Origin: Candidatus Nitrosopumilus sp. | GTDB lineage: Archaea; Thermoproteota; Nitrososphaeria; Nitrososphaerales; Nitrosopumilaceae | Direction of reading: 5' to 3' | DNA: 20,026 nt | Assembly: GCA_013043295.1 (NCBI GenBank) | Contig: JABDOO010000087.1 | Location: forward strand, 1-20,026 | Shown: positions 7,701 through 15,262 of the stretch, in pieces | Numbering within the stretch: position 1 is the stretch's first letter | Layout of the letters: every line of letters starts with the position of its first letter | Notes under the pieces: model-generated | What the model saw: only the letters and a program-made list of their open reading frames with translations | Told to the model about the DNA's origin: nothing | Database searches by the model: none | Program-made: the position numbers and the translations under genes

Positions 7701-9011
7701 ATTTTCGTTTTCTTTATCGTATTTTTTCTGTTGTGGCAACATCATATAGACACAAGCACCTCCACACATGGTGCATGGTACATTATTTCCAGGGTGTTGC
7801 CCAGTTCTGCTATGAATTTTTGCGGCTTCCTCAGGATCAATTGATAATGCAAGTTGTTTTTCCCAATCCAGAGTTCTTCTAGCTTCAGTCATTTCCATAT
7901 CCCATTTGATTACTTTGTCACGAATTTTAACAAGATCTCCAGCATGAGCTGCAATTCTATATGCAATTAATCCAGCCTTCACTTCATCAGCATTTGGCAG
8001 TGCTAAATGTTCAGAAGGAGTAAGATAACACAAAAGATCTACACCTTCACTTGCAGAAACTGCAGCACCAATTGCACTTGCAATGTGATCATGTCCAGAT
8101 GCAACATCCGTTACTAGTGGACCAAGAACGTAATACGGAACATCACCAATTAATGATTTTGCTAAACGTACATTTGCTGCAACTTCATTTAGTGGAACAT
8201 GACCGGGGCCTTCAACCATCACCTGAACATCCTGCTCATGTGCTCGTTTAGTTAATCTAGAGATGTTTATCATTTCTTGAACTTGTAATTCATCATGAGA
8301 ATCCAATATTGAGCCTGGGCGTAGTGCATCTCCAAGGCTAAATGTTACATCATATTTTTTTGCAATTTCCATCATGTAATCATAATGGGTAACGTATGGA
8401 TTTTCTTTATCATGCTTTAACATCCATGCAGCAGTAATTGTACCGCCCTTGCTTACAACACCACCATATCGTTGAACTTTGAGAATTCTTTTTGCAATGT
8501 CTTTGGTAATGCCACAATGGACAGTAGTGTAATCTACTCCGTCTTTTGCATTATTTTCAAACGCATTAAGGTAATCATCTTCTGTTAAATTTAATGGATT
8601 TTTATGAACTTCAACTCCATAGTTGTAAGCCTCATAGATAGGAACAGTACCAAAAGTTATTGGGGCAGCATCTAAGAGTGTTCTTCTAATTTCCTTAACG
8701 TCTCCACCGTCACTAAGATCCATAATAGTATCTGCATGATATTTTATTGCAACTTTAGCTTTTTCTACTTCCTCATCTATGTTTACATTCAGTGTTGATG
8801 TTCCAATGTTTACGTTAACCTTTGTTTTCAGACCTTTACCGATACCAACGTTATGAATTTTTTGGGGTCTAACATTGTTACTTGGAATAATAATTGAACC
8901 CTTTGCAATTTTTGGAATTAGCCAATCAAGTGAAACGTCCTCATCTTTTGCAACTTGTTTCATTTCATCAGTAGCTACTCCCCTTCTAGCGGAAGTCATC
9001 TGAGTTGCCAT
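7683..9011 (-). CDS. thiC: Phosphomethylpyrimidine synthase ThiC
   Basis: Radical-SAM enzyme that rearranges aminoimidazole ribotide to HMP phosphate, the pyrimidine half of thiamin. The protein has 442 residues from ATG 9011, the short ThiC form. Visible family stretches include SARRGVATDEM near the N-terminus, GTVPIYEA, TVHCGIT, VEGPGHVPLNE and DVASGHDHIASAIG. The cluster-binding cysteines near the C-terminus are CTMCGGAC, a CX2CX3C spacing, where long bacterial ThiC proteins have CX2CX4C. The start is ATG 9011 rather than an in-frame TTG at 9044, because the TATA-like TTTAAAT lies 24-30 bases before 9011 and would be inside the coding region otherwise. I see no TPP riboswitch upstream. Confidence 0.97.
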   Translation of the reverse strand: MATQMTSARRGVATDEMKQVAKDEDVSLDWLIPKIAKGSIIIPSNNVRPQKIHNVGIGKGLKTKVNVNIGTSTLNVNIDEEVEKAKVAIKYHADTIMDLSDGGDVKEIRRTLLDAAPITFGTVPIYEAYNYGVEVHKNPLNLTEDDYLNAFENNAKDGVDYTTVHCGITKDIAKRILKVQRYGGVVSKGGTITAAWMLKHDKENPYVTHYDYMMEIAKKYDVTFSLGDALRPGSILDSHDELQVQEMINISRLTKRAHEQDVQVMVEGPGHVPLNEVAANVRLAKSLIGDVPYYVLGPLVTDVASGHDHIASAIGAAVSASEGVDLLCYLTPSEHLALPNADEVKAGLIAYRIAAHAGDLVKIRDKVIKWDMEMTEARRTLDWEKQLALSIDPEEAAKIHSRTGQHPGNNVPCTMCGGACVYMMLPQQKKYDKENENLQQIE

Positions 9012-9033
9012 AACGTATTCTATGTTTTTACCT

Positions 9034-9042
9034 GATTTAAAC
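9034..9042 (-). promoter_or_regulatory. Putative TATA box of thiC
   Basis: On the minus strand TGTTTAAAT is centred about 27 bases before ATG 9011, which fits a leaderless transcript starting at the codon. It settles the start choice for thiC. Confidence 0.5.
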
Positions 9043-9138
9043 AATCGTGAGAATCATAAAAAATTGTGAAGCAAAAAAGGTGGGCACTATATTAAGAAAA
9101 ATGATCGATCTTTTATGTCATAGAGCAGTATAGAAGAC

Positions 9139-9237
9139 ATGAGAACAATTCGAGAATGCAGACATTGTGGAAGAGAATTTTACAGTATGAAAGATGAGTT
9201 TTGTTCTAATGATTGTGTATCACAAACATCATCTTAA
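9139..9237 (+). CDS. 32-residue four-cysteine zinc-finger-like protein
   Basis: Starts ATG 9139 and stops TAA 9235-9237. The cysteine layout is CRHCG (C7, C10) and FCSNDC (C22, C26), with 11 residues between the pairs. This resembles small treble-clef or zinc-ribbon proteins with an FCSxxC second half. The rest is polar and ends QTSS. A TATA-like CTTTTATG (9110-9117) lies about 25 bases before the ATG, supporting a real leaderless gene. It converges on the coiled-coil gene with four bases between stop codons. Function unknown; a nucleic-acid or protein-binding role would be a guess. Confidence 0.7.
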   Translation: MRTIRECRHCGREFYSMKDEFCSNDCVSQTSS

Positions 9238-9241
9238 TTAT

Positions 9242-9466
9242 TTAATTGAGATTTAGTTCATTTTCCAAAATTGCTTTATCTGATTTTATTTTATTAATTC
9301 TCTCTAAAATAGGCACGGTTAGTCGGGCCAAATCAGGAGAATTTACAAAATTTTGTTTGATTTCAATTAGTCTTTGAGATAGTTCAATTTCAGCTGAAAT
9401 TAGTGATATATAATTTCGGAGTTTTTGGTTTTCAGATTTAGCAGAATCTAATTCAGACATGTCCAT
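9242..9466 (-). CDS. 74-residue predicted coiled-coil protein
   Basis: Not recognised. From ATG 9466 the protein is almost entirely helix-forming and charged, with heptad-like stretches (SAKSENQKLRNYISLI, then EIELSQRLIEIKQ, and IKSDKAILENEL at the end), broken by a short NSPDLARLTVP turn. This suggests an antiparallel helical hairpin. ATG 9466 shares its A with the TAA stop of the upstream zinc-ribbon gene (TAATG), so the two are translationally coupled and probably act together. ATG 9460 is an alternative start. No signal peptide or membrane segment. Confidence 0.7.
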   Translation of the reverse strand: MDMSELDSAKSENQKLRNYISLISAEIELSQRLIEIKQNFVNSPDLARLTVPILERINKIKSDKAILENELNLN

Positions 9467-9657
9467 TAACGTGGAGGACTCCAACTTTCTTCCATAGTGT
9501 CATCCATATTTTTTGAAATGAGATATTGTTTACCACATTTGAAACATTGCCAGAGAAATTTATCATCCTTAATCGTTTGATATTGCATCGGTAACAAACA
9601 AGTGGTACATTGTAATATTTCAGGGGAAGAATCATCAGCCATTGGAATTTTTGTCAT
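9466..9657 (-). CDS. 63-residue zinc-ribbon protein
   Basis: Not assigned to a named family. The cysteines C17, C20, C38 and C41 (CTTC and CFKCG) form a classic zinc ribbon, with an acidic N-terminal stretch and a polar tail rich in Met, Glu and Ser. It is the first gene of a two-gene unit with the coiled-coil gene. The start is ATG 9657: a TATA box lies 23-30 bases upstream, and the TTG just before is less likely. ATG 9642 is a second alternative. Candidate roles such as transcription or RNA-processing factor are inference only. Confidence 0.75.
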   Translation of the reverse strand: MTKIPMADDSSPEILQCTTCLLPMQYQTIKDDKFLWQCFKCGKQYLISKNMDDTMEESWSPPR

Positions 9658-9679
9658 CAAATTGCAGATAGTTATTCAA

Positions 9680-9687
9680 GTATAAAA
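9680..9687 (-). promoter_or_regulatory. Putative TATA box of the zinc-ribbon/coiled-coil pair
   Basis: On the minus strand TTTTATAC is centred about 26 bases before ATG 9657, the distance expected for a leaderless archaeal message. It lies in the 91-base region divergent with thiD-thiN. Confidence 0.5.
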
Positions 9688-9748
9688 TGGATTTTACATA
9701 TCACATTAAATGGAAATACAGATTAGTGCTTTAAAATAAGAAAACCCA

Positions 9749-11050
9749 ATGAACTTGCTATCTGTAGGCGGATCCGACCCTTCATCAGGTGCTGGAATTC
9801 AAAGTGATGTAAAATCATTTACAAAATTTGGGGCATATGGATTAACAGTTGTTACTGCAATTACGGGTCAAAATACATCAAGTTTTGGAATGGTTGAACC
9901 AGTATCAAAAAAAATTCTAAAAAATCAACTAGAGTCAGTACTATCTGATTTTAAAATAGACGGAATCAAAATTGGAATGGTGTACAATTCTGAAATAATT
10001 AAAATTATTTATCAGCAATTAAAAAAAATCAAAGTTCCAATAGTGGTGGATCCAGTTATTAAATCAACTACAGGTGGAATTTTACTAGAAAAGAAAGCAG
10101 TTAAAGATTTTCAAAAATATATTATTCCACTTGCAACAATAATTACTCCAAACAAATTTGAGGCTGAAATATTATCAAAATCAAAGATTAATCCAAAGAA
10201 TACGATAGAGAAAATTGCAGGTAGAATTCAAAAAATGGGAGCTAAAAATGTGGTCATCACTGGAATTGAGGCAAAAAACAAAAAGATAACAGATTTAGTT
10301 TTAGAAAAAAATACCCACTATCTAGTTTCAGGAGATAAAATTTCCAGTATTAATCATGGAAGTGGATGTAATTATTCAGCAGCCATATTATTTTCACTAT
10401 CAAATAAAAAAACAGTCAGAGAATCAGTACGATTTGCAAAAGAATTTGCACATAATTCAATTAAAAATGCAAAAAGATTAGGAAAAGGAATTATGATTAC
10501 AGATATTGAAGATAAAGACAGAGTATTTTTAGAATTATCTGAATCAATTAATGAATTTATTGAAATTAAAAATATTTACAAAAACATCCCTGAATGCCAA
10601 ACTAATTTTGTATACTCTAAGGAAAAACCCAAAACAATTAAAGATATTTTGGGCATATCAGGAAGAATAGTAAAAACAGGAAATAATGTTACAGTTGCAG
10701 GCAATCTAACATATGGTGGTTCAAAACATGTTGCCACTGCATTATTGACAGTCAATAAAAAATTTCCAGACATTCGTTCTGCAATAAATTTAAAATATCA
10801 AAAATCAACAATTCTAAAAATTAAAAAATTAAAATTGTTGGTTTCAAGTTATGACAGGACATTAGAACCAAACCATATTAAAAATAAAGGATCAACTGTA
10901 GCATGGGGAATTAAAAAAGCAATTAAAGAATTAAAGCTTGCACCTGATGTAATTTTTCACAAAGGGGATTTTGGAAAAGAGCCAATGATCATTATTTTTG
11001 GAAAAACTCCAGAAAATATTTTAAAAAAATTATCAAAAATTACAGGATAA
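9749..11050 (+). CDS. thiDN: Bifunctional HMP/HMP-P kinase and thiamin-phosphate synthase (ThiD-ThiN)
   Basis: The 433-residue protein has two domains. Residues 1 to about 250 are ThiD, a ribokinase-fold kinase that phosphorylates hydroxymethylpyrimidine and its phosphate: GGSDPSSGAGIQSD (7-20), DPVIKSTTGG (101-110), and the anion hole GSGC with catalytic C207. Residues from about 260 on are ThiN, the archaeal thiamin-phosphate synthase that replaces ThiE: NVTVAGNLTYGGSKHVA, the SYDRTLEP motif and HKGDFGKEP are visible. Together with ThiC, the pyrimidine branch and the joining step are encoded within 3.4 kb; a thiazole synthase is not in the window. A TTTAAAAT lies only about 16 bases before the ATG, so promoter position is uncertain. 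Confidence 0.95.
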   Translation: MNLLSVGGSDPSSGAGIQSDVKSFTKFGAYGLTVVTAITGQNTSSFGMVEPVSKKILKNQLESVLSDFKIDGIKIGMVYNSEIIKIIYQQLKKIKVPIVVDPVIKSTTGGILLEKKAVKDFQKYIIPLATIITPNKFEAEILSKSKINPKNTIEKIAGRIQKMGAKNVVITGIEAKNKKITDLVLEKNTHYLVSGDKISSINHGSGCNYSAAILFSLSNKKTVRESVRFAKEFAHNSIKNAKRLGKGIMITDIEDKDRVFLELSESINEFIEIKNIYKNIPECQTNFVYSKEKPKTIKDILGISGRIVKTGNNVTVAGNLTYGGSKHVATALLTVNKKFPDIRSAINLKYQKSTILKIKKLKLLVSSYDRTLEPNHIKNKGSTVAWGIKKAIKELKLAPDVIFHKGDFGKEPMIIIFGKTPENILKKLSKITG

Positions 11051-11075
11051 AATTCTAGTCTAAAATCATCCTTGA

Positions 11076-11084
11076 ACATAAATA
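11076..11084 (+). promoter_or_regulatory. Putative TATA box of the nucleotidyltransferase gene
   Basis: ACATAAATA is centred 26 bases before GTG 11106. The fit supports a leaderless transcript and GTG as the start, since the nearby ATG at 11104 is out of frame and meets a stop at once. Confidence 0.5.
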
Positions 11085-11105
11085 GTCATATCTCAAATAG
11101 GACAT

Positions 11106-11807
11106 GTGAAGACAGTAATTTTAGCAGGAGGATTAGGTACTAGATTACTTCCTTTAACAAAAAAGACACCAAAACCCATGCTACGGCTAGGAAAAAAACC
11201 AATTTTAGAGCATCTAGTAGAATGGAATAAAAAAAATGGTGTGAAATCATTTGTTTTTTGTGTTAGTCATCTTCGAAAAACAATTGAAGATTATTTTGGA
11301 GATGGAAAAAAATTTGGTGTATCCATTGAATATGCTGTTTCCAAGGAGACATTAGCAACTGCAGGTCAATTAAAAACAGCTGAAGAATACATTGATGATA
11401 CTTTTGTTTGCATGTATGGGGACTCCATCTTTGATTTTAGTTTACGAAATATGATTAAGCAGCATAAAACAAAAAAAGCATTTGTTACCATGGGGCTAAA
11501 CGAATACAAAACTAATTTAGCTTATGGTGTAATTGAAACATCAAAAACAGGCAAAGTGTTAAGCTGGAATGAAAAACCAGAAATCAAAGCAAATGTAAAC
11601 ATGGGTTGCTATGTTATGGAACCAAAAGTGTTTAGTCTGATTCCAAAGAACAGACCTTATGGAATGGATGATGTAATTAAAAAAGCAATGAAAAATAAAA
11701 AACTAGTCAGTAGTTTCATTACAAAAAAAGGTTTTACAGATATAGGCAACAAAGAATCATACATGAAAGCAAATCAGGAGCACATACAAAAACAGGGTAA
11801 GAAATGA
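11106..11807 (+). CDS. NDP-sugar pyrophosphorylase (sugar-1-phosphate nucleotidyltransferase)
   Basis: Transfers a nucleoside monophosphate to a sugar 1-phosphate. The 233 residues give the catalytic fold alone. The N-terminal signature is LAGGLGTRLLPLTKKTPKPM (6-25), the nucleotide-binding loop with the conserved Lys. YGDS (about 104-107) carries the metal-binding Asp, WNEKPE the sugar-site Glu-Lys, and FTDIGNKESY the second metal Asp. There is no C-terminal beta-helix or acetyltransferase domain. The sugar and base cannot be told from sequence; mannose/heptose guanylyltransferase-like or glucose/GlcNAc uridylyl/thymidylyltransferase-like are all possible. ATGA overlap with a GNA1-like acetyltransferase hints at an amino sugar. 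Start GTG 11106. Confidence 0.9.
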   Translation: MKTVILAGGLGTRLLPLTKKTPKPMLRLGKKPILEHLVEWNKKNGVKSFVFCVSHLRKTIEDYFGDGKKFGVSIEYAVSKETLATAGQLKTAEEYIDDTFVCMYGDSIFDFSLRNMIKQHKTKKAFVTMGLNEYKTNLAYGVIETSKTGKVLSWNEKPEIKANVNMGCYVMEPKVFSLIPKNRPYGMDDVIKKAMKNKKLVSSFITKKGFTDIGNKESYMKANQEHIQKQGKK

Positions 11808-12241
11808 GTGAACCAATAATACGGGAATTAAAAGAAGAGGATCTTTGGAATGGATTTCTAGAATCACTGGATTCTTTAAGACAAGCAAGTAGTATAGATA
11901 AATCAAAAGCTAAAGATATTTTTGAGAAAATTAATCCAAACCCAGATCACATCATAGCAGTAGCAGAATTAGATGGAAAGATTGTCGGGTCTACAACTCT
12001 TCTAATTGAAACAAAATTCATCCATAATGGAGGTGTTGTTGGACATATCGAGGATGTTGTGGTCAACAAAAAATATCAAGGACAAAAAATTGGTGAAAAA
12101 ATTATGAAATATTTACTTGAAATCTCAAAAAAACGAGGCTGCTACAAGACAATTTTGGACTGTACAGATGATGTAAAACCATTTTATGAAAAATTAGGAT
12201 TCAAACAAGTGGGTAATGAATTAAGATTTGATAATATTTAG
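11804..12241 (+). CDS. GNAT acetyltransferase resembling glucosamine-6-phosphate N-acetyltransferase
   Basis: A 145-residue single GNAT domain. HIEDVVVNKKYQGQKIGEKI (81-100) has the acetyl-CoA pyrophosphate loop. It is preceded by the HIEDVVV strand and followed by CYKTILDCTDD and FYEKLGF, the order and wording found in eukaryotic GNA1, which acetylates glucosamine 6-phosphate. That assignment is by motif resemblance and unproven. The gene overlaps the upstream pyrophosphorylase by four bases (ATGA), so the two probably serve one sugar-nucleotide pathway, perhaps UDP-GlcNAc or a relative used in glycosylation. The stop overlaps the stop of the convergent membrane-protein gene by four bases. 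Confidence 0.88.
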   Translation: MSEPIIRELKEEDLWNGFLESLDSLRQASSIDKSKAKDIFEKINPNPDHIIAVAELDGKIVGSTTLLIETKFIHNGGVVGHIEDVVVNKKYQGQKIGEKIMKYLLEISKKRGCYKTILDCTDDVKPFYEKLGFKQVGNELRFDNI

Positions 12242-12678
12242 AAAAATTCTTTCTTTGGGCGTCTCTTTTTTTCTTTTGTCAAGAAAGCACCAACAGCAAT
12301 TACTGGAATAGACAAGATCATAAACAATATTGGAACATATTTTACAACATCTGTGAGGTATGAATCATCAATTTTATCAATTAATGAATAACAAACAAGC
12401 ATTCCCAACAGCATTACAATACCACCTGCAACAATCAATCCACCAATAGGTTTTGAACCATATCGTCTGCTCATGATAAATGGCACTGCAGCTAATATTC
12501 CAGCTGGGGCAACACCGATTGAAATGAATTGGAATATTTTTGGATCAGCATCAAATTTTATTGCAAATTCAATAGCATCAGGTACATCGGTCATAAAATT
12601 ATAGATTGAAATCATCTCACCTGCAAACATGGCAAATAATCCAAGACTAGTTACTGCAAGCCATTTCTCTATTGCCAT
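12238..12678 (-). CDS. Four-helix integral membrane protein, unknown function
   Basis: Not recognised. The 146 residues contain four predicted membrane segments, at about 6-28, 48-70, 76-98 and 110-133. Between the first two lies an acidic loop of about 20 residues (DVPDAIEFAIKFDADPK). The C-terminus is strongly basic (KEKKRRPKKE), which by the positive-inside rule puts it in the cytoplasm. With four segments, the N-terminus would also be cytoplasmic. No catalytic or transport motif is seen. It has its own TATA box and ends against the GNAT gene. Confidence 0.85.
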   Translation of the reverse strand: MAIEKWLAVTSLGLFAMFAGEMISIYNFMTDVPDAIEFAIKFDADPKIFQFISIGVAPAGILAAVPFIMSRRYGSKPIGGLIVAGGIVMLLGMLVCYSLIDKIDDSYLTDVVKYVPILFMILSIPVIAVGAFLTKEKKRRPKKEFF

Positions 12679-12700
12679 TAATCTAACAGATTTTAGTTGA

Positions 12701-12708
12701 TAAATAAA
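12701..12708 (-). promoter_or_regulatory. Putative TATA box of the membrane-protein gene
   Basis: On the minus strand TTTATTTA is centred about 26 bases before ATG 12678. It fills the 42-base gap after the GalT-like gene, so the two same-strand genes may be transcribed separately. Confidence 0.5.
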
Positions 12709-12720
12709 CCATTCAAAAAA

Positions 12721-13737
12721 TTAAACGATACCAACTAGGTTGGCTAATTCTTTCCTACAAGCTGCCCCAAGTTTTTCTGCTGCTTGTTCAGGAGAGATAT
12801 CATTTAAGAAAATTCCATAACCACGTTCTAATCCAGACCATGATTTTGTAATGGGGTAAATTTCAATATGCCAATGTATTTGACGACTATTCTTCTTTTC
12901 AGGAGATAAATGGAAAACAAGGTTATACGAAACATTCTTGACAGTTTTTGAAAGCCCTCCAAGTGTAGCCCTTAAAATCAAAGACAAGTCATTGATTTCT
13001 TTTTGAGTAATTTTAGAAAAACTCGTAGTGTGTTTTTTTGGGGAAATCCAAAATTCGTAGGGATATGAGGGAGACCAAGGGCAAAATGCGATAAACCCTT
13101 CAGTTTGTAGAACTTGCCTAGGACCACTAATTTCTTCATTTACTGTCTGGCACATTGGGCAGACGCCCTTTTCATTTAGTATCTTATGTGATGCTTCAGC
13201 CTCAGTCTCAATTACAGGAGGGATGGTAGAGAAAGTTAAAAGGTTGAGATGCGGATGGGGATTTGCATTTCCAGCTAAATCACCATGATCCCCATAAATT
13301 GAGACATATGTAACACCTTTTTGGGTATAAAGCCATCTTAATCTATCCTGAACAACAACTAGAACATTTGACCATTGCTCAGTATCAATTGTTGCAAAAG
13401 AATCTTTTTCATTTGGAGATGCTACAACTATGTAGTGATAACCATATGCAGGTTCACTATAGAACGGTTTGTCACTGTAAGAATTTTCTGTTTCAATTGA
13501 TACGATAGGATTTTTACTTTCAAAAACTCTGATAGCCCAATTTTTTACATAATCATCATCATTGTCTTGAAGACGTTGTAACATTCCATCTTTTGCTACA
13601 AGAGATAAGACTGAAGGATTTGTCATTGATTCATTGCCAGGAGCAAAGGGAGATTTTTTTGGATCAATAACTTTGTCATCTTTTTTAGTTACGATCATAA
13701 AACGCTCAGAAACATAATCTTTGCGCATATCCCCCAT
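12721..13737 (-). CDS. Galactose-1-phosphate uridylyltransferase-superfamily protein, atypical active site
   Basis: 338 residues with the tandem HIT-like fold of GalT. Recognisable pieces: FAPGNES (31-37), NPHPHLNLL (159-167) with the HPH nucleophile motif (161-163), CPMC (193-196), and HWHIEIYP (288-295) in the second half. Three departures from GalT are visible. The N-terminal zinc pair CPFC is replaced by SPFA (29-32), the Gln two residues after the HPH histidine is Asn (N165), and a CPMC pair appears in the middle instead. It is therefore probably a nucleotidyl-transfer or phosphorylase relative with another substrate. Start ATG 13737 or 13728; the second follows GGGGGAT and also has a TATA-like box about 27 bases upstream. 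The neighbouring sugar-nucleotide genes fit the family. Confidence 0.8.
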   Translation of the reverse strand: MGDMRKDYVSERFMIVTKKDDKVIDPKKSPFAPGNESMTNPSVLSLVAKDGMLQRLQDNDDDYVKNWAIRVFESKNPIVSIETENSYSDKPFYSEPAYGYHYIVVASPNEKDSFATIDTEQWSNVLVVVQDRLRWLYTQKGVTYVSIYGDHGDLAGNANPHPHLNLLTFSTIPPVIETEAEASHKILNEKGVCPMCQTVNEEISGPRQVLQTEGFIAFCPWSPSYPYEFWISPKKHTTSFSKITQKEINDLSLILRATLGGLSKTVKNVSYNLVFHLSPEKKNSRQIHWHIEIYPITKSWSGLERGYGIFLNDISPEQAAEKLGAACRKELANLVGIV

Positions 13738-13996
13738 AATGGTTAATTGAAGTAAAATGTCTGTTAAAACGTTTACTGAGACCTAATAGAAATCAATTTT
13801 CAAAATAATTTTTGTAAATAAAATACCAAGATTAAGAAAATCGCACTTTCATCAAATAATTGAAAAACAAATTCAAAATTAAAATCAGTATTTTATTGAT
13901 TAGAAATTTTTTGATCGCATAGTTTGTTGCAAGATTTAAAGGAGAGCATTAGATTTCGATTAATCAGGGAATATTTTGGATAATTCTGATATTCAC
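13738..13996. other. Divergent AT-rich promoter region
   Basis: Gap between the minus-strand GalT-like gene and the plus-strand phosphoglycerate mutase gene. TATA-like elements for the left gene are at 13751-13759 and 13763-13770. AATATTTT (13970-13977), about 23 bases before ATG 13997, could serve the right gene. I see no small gene, RNA-like fold or repeat in it. Confidence 0.45.
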
Positions 13997-15262
13997 ATGA
14001 TTTACGTTCTTTTGGATGGAGTAGGAGACTTGCCACACCCAGATTTGGATGGAAAAACACCATTGGAGGCTGCAAATACTCCAACATTAGATAAAATTGC
14101 AAGTAATGGAGTCATAGGTGAAGTAATTTCTGTGGGAAAAGGAATTGCTCCAGAATCAGATATTGCAGTATTCAATATGTTAGGATACAAATTCAAACAT
14201 GCAGATTATGTGGGTCGGGGTGTAATTGAAGCAATTGGAATTGGAATTGATTTTAAAGACGGAGATTTAGCACTCAGAGGAAATTATTCTACATTAAATG
14301 AAGAGCAGGTAATCATCGATAGAAGAGCAGGAAGACATATTGAAAAACAAGACGCAATGGGAGTTGCTAAAGAAATTGAAGAGAGTATAGAGTTATCATC
14401 TCCAGATATTTCAGTAGTAGTTGCCCCTACAATAGGACACAGAGTTACAGTTAGAATTAGAAAGGATTCACAAAAATTATCATCAAGAATTACCAACACT
14501 GACCCAGCATACAGCAACATTGGAGGAATGGGAGTTGCAAAGGCAGTAGGAGATTTTCTAAAAATTGAAAGATGCTTACCTCTTGAAGATACTGACGATG
14601 CAAAATTTACTGCAAATTTGGTAAATGAATTTTCAGATAAAGCAATTAAAATTATGAAAGACAGTCAGATTAACAAAAAGAGACAGAACGAAAATAAAAA
14701 GCAGCTAAGTTGCATTTTACTTAGAGATGCAGGAAACAAATATCCTGATGTGATTCCAATTAATGAAAAATATGGTATGAATTTTTCATGTATAGTTGAT
14801 ATGCCAGTTGAAATTGGAATTTCAGAAGTGCTAAAAATGAAAGCGTATGAGGCAGGAGGTTTAACAGACTATGAAGAAAAAGCAAGAGTTGCTGCAAAAG
14901 CAATGGAAACTCAAAATTCAATTTATGTTCATCTAAAAGGACCAGATGAATTTGGACATGATGGAGATGCCATAGGTAAAATGAAGAATATTGAAGAGAT
15001 TGATCAAAGATTCTTCAAAACACTTGTTGAAAATATTGATTCCAGTAAAGTAGCAATTGTAATTTCTGCAGATCACTCAACACCATGTATCAATAAAGGA
15101 CATAGTGATGATCCAGTTCCGGTGCTAGTATCAGGTAATTTTATCAAAAATGATGGAACTACTAGAATGACTGAAGAGCAAGCAAAGAAAGGAAGCATAG
15201 GTCTACTTCAAGGAGCAGAAGTAGTGGATAAATCACTAGAATTAATTAAATCTCAAATCTAG
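13997..15262 (+). CDS. apgM: 2,3-bisphosphoglycerate-independent phosphoglycerate mutase, archaeal type
   Basis: Interconverts 3- and 2-phosphoglycerate in glycolysis and gluconeogenesis. It belongs to the alkaline phosphatase superfamily and uses two metal ions. The protein has 421 residues from ATG 13997. The first metal ligand lies in LLDGVGD (5-11), the likely phosphorylated Ser in APESDIAVF (S54), and further metal ligands in KGPDEFGHDGD and in ADHSTPCINKGHSDDPVPVL near the C-terminus. The frame is open to TTG 13976, which would add seven residues; ATG 13997 is preferred because the first beta-strand then starts directly and a TATA-like box is well placed. The end overlaps the DUF309 gene by 17 bases, tail to tail. 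Confidence 0.93.
   Translation: MIYVLLDGVGDLPHPDLDGKTPLEAANTPTLDKIASNGVIGEVISVGKGIAPESDIAVFNMLGYKFKHADYVGRGVIEAIGIGIDFKDGDLALRGNYSTLNEEQVIIDRRAGRHIEKQDAMGVAKEIEESIELSSPDISVVVAPTIGHRVTVRIRKDSQKLSSRITNTDPAYSNIGGMGVAKAVGDFLKIERCLPLEDTDDAKFTANLVNEFSDKAIKIMKDSQINKKRQNENKKQLSCILLRDAGNKYPDVIPINEKYGMNFSCIVDMPVEIGISEVLKMKAYEAGGLTDYEEKARVAAKAMETQNSIYVHLKGPDEFGHDGDAIGKMKNIEEIDQRFFKTLVENIDSSKVAIVISADHSTPCINKGHSDDPVPVLVSGNFIKNDGTTRMTEEQAKKGSIGLLQGAEVVDKSLELIKSQI

Noticed and set aside
8051..8251. Plus-strand frame rich in His, Gln and Leu inside thiC
   Set aside because: Composition is an artefact of reading thiC backwards.
9012..9138. TPP riboswitch upstream of thiC
   Set aside because: No CUGAGA-type TPP-binding signature is seen, and a TATA box directly before ATG 9011 leaves no 5' leader.
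9453..9635. Minus-strand frame overlapping the zinc-ribbon gene in another phase
   Set aside because: It is an out-of-phase reading of the zinc-ribbon gene, which has the better cysteine pattern and TATA-spaced start.
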